Source of the DNA: JAENVT01 sp040005915
GTDB lineage: Bacteria; Actinomycetota; Acidimicrobiia; Acidimicrobiales; Ilumatobacteraceae
NCBI GenBank assembly: GCA_040005915.1
Contig: JBDTYA010000277.1
Location: 1 to 30,373 of the forward strand
Length of the DNA stretch: 30,373 nt
Reading direction: 5' to 3'
This document shows positions 23,381-30,373 of the stretch, in pieces. The notes below the pieces were generated by a model, which did no database searches, was not told the DNA's origin, and worked only from the letters and a program-made list of their open reading frames with translations. Made by a program: the position numbers and the translations under genes. Position 1 is the first letter of the stretch. Each line of letters starts with the position of its first letter.

Positions 23381-24388
23381 TCAGGCGGTCGGCGCGACGC
23401 GCCGCGGGCGCTCGACCACCACCGGGTTTCGACGGTGTTGGTCAGGAGGAGATGTGGGCGTCGGTGCTGGAATCGTCGTCACCACGGTGGGCACCGTCGT
23501 CGGCGTCGTCGGCGCGGTGGTTGCCGGGACCGTCGTCGCCGGAACCGTGGTGGCCGGAACCGTGGTGGCCGGAATCACGTCGCCGGGTTGCGGCGGCACG
23601 ACCGAGGTCTTGCAGCCGTCGACCGCCTTCACGACAGGCGTCGGGTTGACCGATGCGCCCCCGAAGGGGTGGACCTCGAAGTGCAGGTGGGGGATAGGCG
23701 CATCGCCGGTCATGCCGACCTGCCCGATGATCTGGCCGGCCTTCACGGGTGAGCCGACAGCCAACCCTGGGGCGAACGCGCTGAGGTGGGCATAGAAGAA
23801 ATAGGTGCCGTTGGACGTCGTCAGACGCCAGCCGTTGCCCGACAGCGAGCCTGGCGCGTCGATGTACCTCTTGCTCAGCGTGCCGTCTTTCACTGCATAG
23901 ACCCATTGGCCGGCCTTGTCGATGATGTCGACGCCTTCGTGAGAGCGGCCACCAGATCGTGGCGCGCCGTAGGTGTCACCGAACGAGCACGGGCCTTGGG
24001 CGGGGAAGACGTCGATCGCTAGTGCCCCGGTCGCTGCCGGTGTCGTGGCTGCAGTTGTGGCGGCGGGGGCCGCTGTGGTCGGGGTCGCGGCGACGGTCCC
24101 CGGGAGGCAGAGTGTCTGGCCGGGGTGGATGACGGTGGTCGTCGTCGCTCCGTTGGCGTTCATCAACGCCGTCATGGTGACGTTCGATCGCGCCGCGATC
24201 CGGTACCAGGAATCCCCGCTGACCACGGGATACGTGGCCCCTGGGCAAGCCGGCGGAGGGGGGCCGACGGCGTTGGCGATCGCCGCGATCGGCACGATGC
24301 CGATCATGAACACCACGACCGCGAAGAGCCAGCGGCCGCGATTCGAAGTGGTGCTTTCATCACTGATCTGTTCTGGTGCGGACGGCAT
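23381..24388 (-). CDS. LysM and M23-family peptidoglycan endopeptidase, membrane anchored
   Basis: A 335-aa cell-wall hydrolase. One transmembrane or signal-anchor segment (about 20-41) is followed by a LysM domain (YPVVSGDSWYRIAARSNV to HPGQTLCLPG, 53-96), a Thr/Ala linker, and a lysostaphin-type M23 domain. Its zinc site is intact: H150-x3-D154 in SHEGVD and H234-L-H236 in PHLHFEVH, with H201 in FYAHLS. Four Cys are present in the exported part (48, 94, 134 and the CKTS cysteine near 259) and could form disulfides. The C-terminus is a Pro/Thr-rich tail with tandem PATTV repeats. AGGAG lies 6 nt before the ATG. It is divergent from the epimerase gene. Confidence 0.92.
   Translation of the reverse strand: MPSAPEQISDESTTSNRGRWLFAVVVFMIGIVPIAAIANAVGPPPPACPGATYPVVSGDSWYRIAARSNVTMTALMNANGATTTTVIHPGQTLCLPGTVAATPTTAAPAATTAATTPAATGALAIDVFPAQGPCSFGDTYGAPRSGGRSHEGVDIIDKAGQWVYAVKDGTLSKRYIDAPGSLSGNGWRLTTSNGTYFFYAHLSAFAPGLAVGSPVKAGQIIGQVGMTGDAPIPHLHFEVHPFGGASVNPTPVVKAVDGCKTSVVPPQPGDVIPATTVPATTVPATTVPATTAPTTPTTVPTVVTTIPAPTPTSPPDQHRRNPVVVERPRRVAPTA
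23523..23567 (-). repeat. 15-bp tandem repeat in the Pro/Thr tail of the M23 peptidase
   Basis: Three consecutive 15-bp units (GCCGGAACCGTGGTG on the plus strand, the first unit with three differences) encode repeated PATTV pentapeptides, and a partial unit follows. Such repeats can change copy number by slippage and so vary the length of the wall-spanning tail. Confidence 0.8.
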
Positions 24389-24424
24389 CCACTACTCCTC
24401 TCGCCAGATGTGGTATCGGTCGAC

Positions 24425-24462
24425 TTGACAGACCCCTTGAGGGACGTACGACCCGGTAGCGT
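24425..24462 (+). promoter_or_regulatory. Putative promoter of the SDR-LPLAT operon: TTGACA and TAGCGT
   Basis: TAGCGT (24457-24462) ends exactly 7 nt before the ATG at 24470. A perfect TTGACA (24425-24430) is 26 nt upstream of it, too far to pair. It pairs better with TACGAC (24447-24452, 16-nt spacer). Two overlapping promoters are possible. Confidence 0.45.
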
Positions 24463-24469
24463 TCTGCGA

Positions 24470-25447
24470 ATGCGCGGGCAACGAGTGCTCGTCAGCGGCA
24501 TGGGCGGTGAACTCGGCTCACTCGTGGCGTCGCTGCTCGAGGCCGAGGCCTGGGTGGGCTCGATTCTCGGCATCGATGTCGACCCGCCCCGGCGCCGCTT
24601 ACGGCGCAGCGAGTTCCATCTCATCGAGCCCGGCGATCGCGAACGAATCGTCGACGTCGTCACCCGTTTCGATCCGCACGTGCTGATCCACCTGGCCGTC
24701 TGGGAGCCCGACGCTCGGGCCGGCACCACCCTGGCGAAGCGCCTCACTCAGGAGGCATCGACCTCGATGCTTGCGGCCGCCGCCGAGTGCCCGTCGCTGC
24801 AGGCCATCGTGGCGCGCAGCGGCATCGAGATCTACGGGCGAGGACGTGGCGCGCTCACCCGGCCCGACGAGGATTCGCCGACCCGGCCGACGAGCGAGTA
24901 CGGCAGGATGGTTTCCGGCGTGGAATCGGCGGCGCACAGCGTGGGTCAGCGAATCGGTGTAGCGGTCAGTGCCCTGCGGTTGGCGCCGGTGCTCGGGCCG
25001 CACGTGCCCAGTCCCCTCGGTCGCGTGCTGCGTCAGCCCGTCGTACCGTTCAGCCTGCTGGCCGACTCGCCGTTCGCCGTCACCATCGATTCCGATGCTG
25101 CACGGGCATTCGTCGCCGCAGCCGAACAGCGGCCGCAAGGCCCGCTCAACGTGGTAGGACCCGGAGCGATCTCGACGATGCAGGCCATCCGACGGGGTCG
25201 CCGGCTGCCCCTTCCGCTGGTGGGACCGGAGTGGCTGTTCGCCCGTCAGGTCAGCTACCTGCTGGGTGCGCCGCTGCCCGAGCACGTGATGGAGCTCATC
25301 CACCGCGGCCGGCTAGCCGACGGTTCACGGCTTGCGGCAACGCTCGGCGTCGCACCGCACACGACAACTCAAGATGTGATCGATCGGTTGTTCAAGTGGG
25401 AGGCGATCGTGCGGATCCCGCCGAGCACGGCGACGCGGGCCGCATGA
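24470..25447 (+). CDS. Extended SDR / NAD-dependent epimerase-like protein
   Basis: A 325-aa Rossmann protein with the NAD-binding GxxGxxG at G10, G13, G16 (SGMGGELGS) and a DVDPP strand end near 36-40. ARSGIEIYGRG (about 115-125) is the catalytic-serine region. The catalytic pair YxxxK reads Y144-G-R-M-V148, so the lysine is missing. The frame is open upstream, but ATG 24470 sits 7 nt after TAGCGT and gives the family N-terminus. It overlaps the LPLAT-like gene as ATGA. The pairing recalls mycobacterial Rv0501 (galE2) and Rv0502 (acyltransferase); that comparison is from memory. Substrate unknown. Confidence 0.82.
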   Translation: MRGQRVLVSGMGGELGSLVASLLEAEAWVGSILGIDVDPPRRRLRRSEFHLIEPGDRERIVDVVTRFDPHVLIHLAVWEPDARAGTTLAKRLTQEASTSMLAAAAECPSLQAIVARSGIEIYGRGRGALTRPDEDSPTRPTSEYGRMVSGVESAAHSVGQRIGVAVSALRLAPVLGPHVPSPLGRVLRQPVVPFSLLADSPFAVTIDSDAARAFVAAAEQRPQGPLNVVGPGAISTMQAIRRGRRLPLPLVGPEWLFARQVSYLLGAPLPEHVMELIHRGRLADGSRLAATLGVAPHTTTQDVIDRLFKWEAIVRIPPSTATRAA

Positions 25448-26109
25448 CCGTGGCCGACATCATCCGCTTCCCGCGGTCGTGGTATCCGGCCGACTCGGTC
25501 GACGAGTGGGGCCGCGATGCTCATCTCATCGATCTCTTGAGACCTGCCACGGCCCTCCGGTGGGAGGTCGGTATCGGCGGGCAACACCACCTCCCGAAGC
25601 GAGGTGGTGCACTGCTCGTCACCAACTCGCGGCGGCTGTCGCTCAGCACCGTCTATTCCGCCTTGGCGTTGAGCCGAGCCATCGGTCGTCCCGTTCGTTT
25701 CGGAGGGCGGCCCGACATCGCGCCCATCGGGCCGATGATGCAACGACTGGGCGGGCTGCACAACGATCCCAACGAGATCAGCGGTGCACTGCGCGCCGGC
25801 GAGTTGGTGATCGTGTCGGCGGCCGGCACCAGCAACCCACGCCACGCCGGTGTGGTCGATCCGTCGATGATCGCCACCGCCGTGCTCAGCGGGGTGCCGG
25901 TGTTCCCGGTCGCATCGACGAGCACTCCGTTCGGTCGGGCGACACGCGTCGAGATCGGCCCACAGGTTCGCCCAAGGCACAAGCGCCGCGGGCCGTTGGC
26001 CGAGCTGGAGCTTGCCGAGCTCACACAGCGCCACATCCAGCGCGTCCTCGACGGCCTCGGCGGGCTGCACACCGGTGTCACCCCCATCGATTGGCTGGCG
26101 GAAGGCTGA
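25444..26109 (+). CDS. PlsC/LPLAT-like protein with degenerate active site
   Basis: A 221-aa protein whose layout resembles glycerolipid acyltransferases: LPKRGGALLVTNSRRLSLST (about 50-69), then GRPVRFGGRPDIAPIGPMMQ and a GELVIVSAAGTSNP segment. The catalytic HX4D block expected after LLVTN reads S62-R-R-L-S-L67, so both His and Asp are absent, and the EGTR block is AAGTSN. It is therefore probably not an acyltransferase, or uses other chemistry. Start ATG 25444 overlaps the SDR stop (ATGA) and its stop overlaps the hydrolase start (TGATG), so the three genes form a tightly coupled unit. Possible roles are lipid binding or a regulatory partner for the SDR protein. Confidence 0.68.
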   Translation: MTVADIIRFPRSWYPADSVDEWGRDAHLIDLLRPATALRWEVGIGGQHHLPKRGGALLVTNSRRLSLSTVYSALALSRAIGRPVRFGGRPDIAPIGPMMQRLGGLHNDPNEISGALRAGELVIVSAAGTSNPRHAGVVDPSMIATAVLSGVPVFPVASTSTPFGRATRVEIGPQVRPRHKRRGPLAELELAELTQRHIQRVLDGLGGLHTGVTPIDWLAEG

Positions 26110-26942
26110 TGGGGTACGCACGGGCCGCCGACGGCACACGCCTGCACTACGAGGCATTCGGCCGGCGCTCGGCACCTGCTGTATTGATGATCCAGGGCCT
26201 CGGTGCCGACAAGCACGGTTGGGACATGCAGCGCTTCACGCTGGCGCGTCACTACCGCGTGATCGCATTCGACAATCGCGGTGCCGGTCGTAGCGACAAG
26301 CCGTTCGGCCCCTACTCGATGGAGCAGATGGCCGACGACGCCGTGGCCGTTCTCGATGACGCAGGCGCGGCTGGGGCCCACGTCGTCGGCGCATCGATGG
26401 GAGGCGCGATCAGTCAGGTGATGGCGTTGCGCCACCCGTCTCGGGTGTTGTCGCTGACCCTGGCGTGTACCGCGTGCCGCAACCAGCCATGGCGACGGGC
26501 GCTGTTGGAACGATGGATGGAGACGGCGCTGCAACGGGGCATGGGTGCGATGACCGGTGAGGCGGCGCGCTGGGTGATGGCTCCCCGTTCGTTCCGGCGG
26601 ATCATGCCGGCGTTCGGCTGGCTCGGGCCGTTGGCGATGGGTCGCCCGGCGCACTCGTTTGCAGCCCAGGTTCGAGCGATCCTGGCGGCAGACGAAGGGC
26701 TCGTCGAGCTCCTGCACACGATCGACGTTCCCACGCTGATCATCGTCGGCAATCAAGACATCCTCACGCCGCGTGGCGACAGCGAGGAGATGGCGGATCA
26801 TATTCCCGGCGCCGAGTTGGTGGTGGTCTCGGGCGCCGCGCACGGCTTCATGGTCGAGCACGCCAGCACGTTCAACAGGATCCTGAAAGACTTCTTGCAA
26901 CGGGCCAACCGAGCGCAACTGGACTTGTCGGATGCCGGCTAG
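26109..26942 (+). CDS. Alpha/beta hydrolase
   Basis: A 277-aa alpha/beta-hydrolase-fold enzyme. The nucleophile elbow is GASMGG (S96), the acid is the Asp of VGNQDILTP (about residue 217) and the His is in GAAHGFMVEH (about 243). An IQGLGADKHGW oxyanion stretch lies at 28-38, and RGAGRSDKP at 57-65 is the common strand-4 loop. A lid region of about 60 residues (Arg/Trp/Met-rich) sits between strands 6 and 7. It could be an esterase, lipase or related enzyme; the substrate cannot be told. Its start overlaps the preceding gene by 1 nt and its stop directly abuts the Nudix gene. Confidence 0.88.
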   Translation: MGYARAADGTRLHYEAFGRRSAPAVLMIQGLGADKHGWDMQRFTLARHYRVIAFDNRGAGRSDKPFGPYSMEQMADDAVAVLDDAGAAGAHVVGASMGGAISQVMALRHPSRVLSLTLACTACRNQPWRRALLERWMETALQRGMGAMTGEAARWVMAPRSFRRIMPAFGWLGPLAMGRPAHSFAAQVRAILAADEGLVELLHTIDVPTLIIVGNQDILTPRGDSEEMADHIPGAELVVVSGAAHGFMVEHASTFNRILKDFLQRANRAQLDLSDAG

Positions 26943-27662
26943 ATGATCCTCCACGACGCCGCGCTGCGCGACCGCCTGACCGCCAACCTGGCCCGCCATC
27001 ACATCGTCCCGATCCCTGTCGATGATCGACGCCGTGCCGCCGTGGCCATCGTCGTCGTCGACAGCGATGTCGAGCCCCACGATTCGGCGCCGTTCACGAT
27101 CGATGCCGACATGACAGGCGTTCCCGGCGACATCACCGGCTTCGATGGTCGCGTTCAGGGTGTTGCCGGTGGGGCCGCGTTCCTCCTGTGCGTGCGCGCC
27201 GCGACGATGAATCGCCACGCCGGGCAATGGGCGCTTCCCGGCGGCAGGATCGACGACGGCGAGTCTGCCGAGGCCGCTGCGCTGCGGGAGGTCGATGAGG
27301 AACTCGGCCTTTCGATCGATCCATCGAACGTGCTTGGCCGGCTCGACGATTACGGGACACGTTCAGGTTTCGTGATCACCCCGGTCGTCGTGTGGGGCGA
27401 CGGTAGCGTCGAGCTCGTGCCCGACCCGAGCGAGGTCGCCCACGTCCTGCCGGTCGGGTTGCACGAGCTGTGCAGGGCCGACTCGCCGCGTTTCGTGTCG
27501 ATCCCCGAGAGCGATCGACCGGTCGTGCAAGTGCCGATCGGTCGCGACCTGATCCACGCTCCGACCGGCGCCGTGCTGTTGCAGTTCAGGTGGGTCGCCC
27601 TCGACGGGCTGGCCGACGCTCGGGTCGACGAGTTCGAGCAACCCGTCTTCGCCTGGCGCTAG
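26943..27662 (+). CDS. Nudix hydrolase, possibly a CoA pyrophosphatase-like enzyme
   Basis: A 239-aa Nudix protein with a perfect Nudix box from G101 to L123 (G-x5-E-x7-REVDEELGL). The stretch before it, LLCVRAATMNRHAGQWALPG, resembles the NudL/CoA-diphosphatase pattern LLTxR...HxGQxxFPGG, so cleavage of CoA or a related nucleotide diphosphate is a reasonable guess. The ATG immediately follows the hydrolase stop with no gap, so it is the last gene of the SDR operon. It converges with dut across a 60-nt gap containing an inverted repeat. Confidence 0.85.
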   Translation: MILHDAALRDRLTANLARHHIVPIPVDDRRRAAVAIVVVDSDVEPHDSAPFTIDADMTGVPGDITGFDGRVQGVAGGAAFLLCVRAATMNRHAGQWALPGGRIDDGESAEAAALREVDEELGLSIDPSNVLGRLDDYGTRSGFVITPVVVWGDGSVELVPDPSEVAHVLPVGLHELCRADSPRFVSIPESDRPVVQVPIGRDLIHAPTGAVLLQFRWVALDGLADARVDEFEQPVFAWR

Positions 27663-27706
27663 GACGCCTGGCAGCCCGACGCCGAGTCTCAGCCGGTTCA
27701 GGCGTC
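27663..27706 (+). terminator. Inverted repeat between convergent nudix and dut genes
   Basis: GACGCCTG (27663-27670) and CAGGCGTC (27699-27706) are exact reverse complements around a 28-nt loop. Placed immediately after the Nudix stop and before the dut stop, it could act as a bidirectional terminator. It lacks a T-run. Confidence 0.45.
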
Positions 27707-27722
27707 AGGATCAGGCCGCGGG

Positions 27723-28160
27723 TCAGGAGCGACCGGTGTGGCCGAAGCCCCCGCCGCGGTCGGCGCCGTCGAGGGAATCGACGACCCTCCAACCGACTTC
27801 CTCGACACGTTGGATGACCAGCTGGGCGAGGCGGTCCCCACGCGTGACCACGAACGACTCGTGAGGGTCGGTGTTCAACAGGATCACCTTCAGCTCGCCG
27901 CGGTAGGCGGAGTCGATGAGGCCAGGAGTGTTGGCCATCGTCAACCCGTGGTTGAGGGCGTTCCCGCTGCGGGGCAGGACGAAGCCGGCGTAACCGATGG
28001 GGATCGCAATCGCGATTCCGGTCGGCATCAACAGCCGGCCGCCGCGAGCGCCTACCACCCCGTCTTCGCGAGCACGAAGGTCGAGCCCCGCATCGCCGAC
28101 GTGGGCGTACGCCGGGAGGGGGAGATCGGGGTCGAGTCGAACGATCGGCACGGTCAGCAC
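27723..28160 (-). CDS. dut: Deoxyuridine 5'-triphosphate nucleotidohydrolase (dUTPase)
   Basis: Hydrolyses dUTP to dUMP, keeping uracil out of DNA and supplying dTMP synthesis. All five trimeric-dUTPase motifs are visible: 1, GDAGLDL (22-28); 2, PRSGNA (63-68, Asn where Leu is usual); 3, GLIDSAYRGELKV (80-92, catalytic D83); 4, RGDRLAQLV (108-116); 5, RGGGFGHTG (135-143). Length is 145 aa from GTG 28160; GTG 28178 would add six residues. The N-terminus VPIVRLDPDLPLP is typical of actinobacterial Dut, which favours a start near here. It is divergent from selA, whose -10-like box lies within 40 nt of this start. Confidence 0.92.
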   Translation of the reverse strand: MLTVPIVRLDPDLPLPAYAHVGDAGLDLRAREDGVVGARGGRLLMPTGIAIAIPIGYAGFVLPRSGNALNHGLTMANTPGLIDSAYRGELKVILLNTDPHESFVVTRGDRLAQLVIQRVEEVGWRVVDSLDGADRGGGFGHTGRS

Positions 28161-28196
28161 AACGTGCGACTCTGCCACACCCAGGTCGTGCGTGGC

Positions 28197-28202
28197 TACG
28201 CT
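28197..28202 (+). promoter_or_regulatory. Putative -10 box TACGCT of a leaderless selA promoter
   Basis: TACGCT ends exactly 7 nt before the selA ATG at 28210, identical in sequence and spacing to the box before the 46-residue ORF at 19804. It lies between the divergent dut and selA starts. Confidence 0.5.
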
Positions 28203-28209
28203 CCGGACG

Positions 28210-29496
28210 ATGGTTGAGTCTCCGCGTCCACCCAGCGTCGACTCGCTGGCGCGGGAAATGGCAACGAGCGGCCTGCCGCACATGGTGTGCGTCGAGCTGG
28301 CGCGACAGGCGGTCGCCGAGGGTCCGGCCAGCTTCGAGCGATCGGCCGCGGTTCGTCGCGCCGAGCTGTTCGGGCGCTCGCTGCTGGGTCCGGTGATCAA
28401 CGCCACCGGTGTGCTGTTGCACACCAATCTCGGACGGGCTCCGCTCGCGATCGACCACCCGGCGATGGCGATGAACATCGAGCTCGATCTCGCGACCGGC
28501 GAGCGTGGATCGCGGCAGCACTCCGTCGGCGCGCTGTTGGCGATGCTCTGCGGCGCCGAGTCGGCGATGGTCGTCAACAACAATGCGGCGGCAGTCCTAC
28601 TCGTGCTCGCCGCGATCGCGCGCGACCGTCAGGTCGTCGTCAGCCGTGGCGAGTGCGTCGAGATCGGCGGTGGCTTTCGTATTCCCGAGGTGATGGAGCA
28701 ATCAGGGGCGCAGCTGGTCGACGTCGGCACGACCAACCGAACCCGGTTGGCCGACTACCGCAAGGCGATCGGCCGCAAGGCTGCCGACGTCGCCGCCGTG
28801 CTGAAGGTGCATCCCAGCAACTACCGCGTCGAGGGTTTCGTCGAGACCACCACAGTCGTCGAGCTGTCGACGTTGGGCGTTCCCGTCATCGCCGATATCG
28901 GGAGTGGATTGATCGATTCCAATTGTCCGTGGCTCAGCGGCGCACCCCCGGCTTGGTTGCACGGGGAGCCGGCGGTCCGTCAGACGCTGCAGGACGGTGC
29001 TGCGCTGGTGACGTTCAGCGGCGACAAGTTGTTCGGTGGACCGCAGGCCGGCGTGATTGCGGGGAGTTCCGGTCTGGTCGCGGCGTGCACGAAGCATCCG
29101 CTCGCTCGGGCGTTGCGTCCGGGCGCGCATGTGATGCACGCGATGCAACACACGATCCTGGCCTACCTCGACAAGTCCGCGGCGACCACGATCCCGTTCT
29201 GGGCGATGGTCTCGGCCACCACCGACGAGCTGCGCGCCCGAGCGGAGAAGATCGTCGGCGCGGCAGCATGCGGGGAGATCGAGGACACCCGGTCGGTGCC
29301 GGGTGCCGGATCTGCGCCGGGTGCCACGATCCCGTCGATCGGCATCCGACTCCACGGCGACCGACTGGCAGAGCTGCGCGGAGGCACACCGTCGATCATC
29401 GCCCGCGTTCGTGACGGTTCGACAGTGCTCGATCTGCGGTCGGTCGACCCCGATAGCGACGAAACCGTGATCGCTGCGCTGCGTCGATGCGCGTAG
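28210..29496 (+). CDS. selA: SelA, L-seryl-tRNA(Sec) selenium transferase
   Basis: PLP enzyme that converts Ser-tRNA(Sec) to Sec-tRNA(Sec) using selenophosphate. The 428-aa protein has the SelA hallmarks: PVINATGVLLHTNLGRAPL (about 60-78), GERGSRQHSVG (about 97-107), VNNNAAAVLL, EIGGGFRIPEVM and DVGTTNRT. The Schiff-base lysine is K273 in FSGDKLFGGPQAG. It is somewhat shorter than the E. coli enzyme. The frame is open upstream over dut, but ATG 28210 with TACGCT 7 nt upstream and the family N-terminus fix the start. It overlaps selB by 10 nt, so Sec synthesis and delivery are co-expressed. selC and selD are not in the window. Confidence 0.95.
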   Translation: MVESPRPPSVDSLAREMATSGLPHMVCVELARQAVAEGPASFERSAAVRRAELFGRSLLGPVINATGVLLHTNLGRAPLAIDHPAMAMNIELDLATGERGSRQHSVGALLAMLCGAESAMVVNNNAAAVLLVLAAIARDRQVVVSRGECVEIGGGFRIPEVMEQSGAQLVDVGTTNRTRLADYRKAIGRKAADVAAVLKVHPSNYRVEGFVETTTVVELSTLGVPVIADIGSGLIDSNCPWLSGAPPAWLHGEPAVRQTLQDGAALVTFSGDKLFGGPQAGVIAGSSGLVAACTKHPLARALRPGAHVMHAMQHTILAYLDKSAATTIPFWAMVSATTDELRARAEKIVGAAACGEIEDTRSVPGAGSAPGATIPSIGIRLHGDRLAELRGGTPSIIARVRDGSTVLDLRSVDPDSDETVIAALRRCA

Positions 29497-30373
29497 TCGC
29501 CACGGCCGGACACGTCGACCACGGCAAATCGTCGTTGGTCGAAGCGCTCACCGGCACCAACCCCGACCGCCTCGAAGAGGAGCGGAATCGCGGGATGACG
29601 ATCGATCTCGGGTTCGCCCACGCGACGTTGCCGAGTGGCTCGGGGATCAGCTTCGTCGACGTTCCCGGCCACGTCAGGTTCCTCGGCAACATGTTGGCCG
29701 GGGTCGGCGCGGTGGATGCCTGCATGTTCGTGGTCGACGTCGCCGAAGGATGGAAAGCGCAGAGTGAAGAGCACCTGCGCATCCTCGAACTCGTCGGCCT
29801 GACGCACGGCTTGGTCGCCCTGACCAAGATCGATCTGGTCGACGACGAGTGGTGTCAGTTACAAGAGCTCGACCTACGTGATCGACTCGCCGGAACGTTC
29901 CTGGCGGATTCACCGATCGTCGCCGTCAGCACGACGACGGGCACAGGTCTCGACGGTCTGCGCGCCGCTCTCGATCAACTCGTTCAACAAACGCCGGCCG
30001 CCGTCGATCGTCGCAGGCCGCGGCTCTGGGTCGACCGGGTGTTCGCGGCGAAGGGCAGCGGCACGGTCGTCACGGGCACGCTCACCGGCGGCACGCTCGA
30101 CGTCGACCAAACCGTTCACGTCGCAGGTCGCGGCGTTCGGGTCCGCGCCCTGCAGTCGCACGGCCAGAGCCATGCTTCGATCGGCCCGGGCAATCGCGTC
30201 GCACTCAACCTCGCCGGGATCGATCACCACGAGATCGAGCGCGGCAACGCCGTGACCATCTCCGATCAATGGCGCCCGACCGCGAGGTTCGACGCCTCGC
30301 TTCGGGTCCTGCCGGCGTTGCATCACCGCGTCACTCGACGGGGCGCCTACCTCGCCTACATCGGCTCGGGAGA
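29487..30373 (+). CDS. selB: SelB, selenocysteine-specific elongation factor (5' part; runs off the window)
   Basis: GTPase that delivers Sec-tRNA(Sec) to UGA codons with a SECIS element. The first 295 codons are present. G1 is GHVDHGKSS, G2 RGMTIDLGFA, G3 DVPGHVRF and G4 TKID, followed by EF-Tu-like domain 2 (VDRVFAAKGSGTVVTGTLTGG) and the start of domain 3. ATG 29487 lies within the selA 3' end and gives the canonical N-terminus MRVVATAGHVDHGK. The C-terminal winged-helix SECIS-binding region lies beyond the window, so integrity of the whole gene cannot be judged. Confidence 0.95.
   Translation, partial: MRVVATAGHVDHGKSSLVEALTGTNPDRLEEERNRGMTIDLGFAHATLPSGSGISFVDVPGHVRFLGNMLAGVGAVDACMFVVDVAEGWKAQSEEHLRILELVGLTHGLVALTKIDLVDDEWCQLQELDLRDRLAGTFLADSPIVAVSTTTGTGLDGLRAALDQLVQQTPAAVDRRRPRLWVDRVFAAKGSGTVVTGTLTGGTLDVDQTVHVAGRGVRVRALQSHGQSHASIGPGNRVALNLAGIDHHEIERGNAVTISDQWRPTARFDASLRVLPALHHRVTRRGAYLAYIGSG

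Overview
The window is about 30 kb of GC-rich, densely packed chromosomal DNA from an actinobacterium. Gene content points to class Acidimicrobiia (Ilumatobacter-like): a Tad pilus cluster near topA-tmk-holB, a SigR/RsrA-type ECF sigma and zinc anti-sigma pair, DUF2342 next to tilS, a DUF2510 protein, many GTG starts, ATGA/GTGA overlaps, and promoters that put the transcript start on the start codon. The lineage is an inference from gene content, not a database match. No insertion sequence, prophage, CRISPR array or plasmid gene was seen; this is core chromosome with some lineage-specific genes.

Layout. 35-3542 (+): Tad/Flp pilus operon (tadZ, tadA, tadB, tadC, Flp pilin, TadE-like pseudopilin). 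3559-4325 (+): STAS anti-anti-sigma protein and a PPOX-fold flavin/F420 protein. 4332-8014 (-): rsgA, an isopenicillin-N-synthase-like 2OG-Fe(II) oxygenase, an acyl-CoA dehydrogenase and a VOC protein, probably one operon. 8134-10464 (+): MMPL/RND transporter. 10526-14936 (+): topA, tmk, holB, a replication block. 14968-17793 (-): large membrane PAS-GGDEF-EAL protein. 17926-17998: tRNA-Thr(CGT). 18261-19769 (+): MarR regulator with palindromes upstream, then the SigR-like sigma and RsrA-like anti-sigma. 19804-19944 (+): a 46-residue membrane protein. 19956-21927 (+): DUF2342 metalloprotease-fold protein and tilS. 21970-23377 (+): a phosphatase-fold protein lacking the catalytic cysteine, then a DUF2510/scramblase-like protein. 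23381-24388 (-): LysM-M23 endopeptidase. 24470-27662 (+): SDR epimerase-like protein, LPLAT-like protein, alpha/beta hydrolase and Nudix hydrolase. 27723-28160 (-): dut. 28210-30373 (+): selA and the 5' part of selB.

Three themes stand out. First, six protein genes of unrelated function carry TANNNT exactly 7 nt before the start codon, the signature of leaderless transcription; this fixes several starts and reveals a 46-codon gene. Second, several proteins keep a catalytic or regulatory fold but have lost the key residue: the STAS protein (Asp at the phospho-serine), the dual-specificity-phosphatase-like protein (Asn for Cys), the LPLAT-like protein (no HX4D) and its SDR partner (no Lys in YxxxK). 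Third, selA-selB predicts selenocysteine use in this organism.
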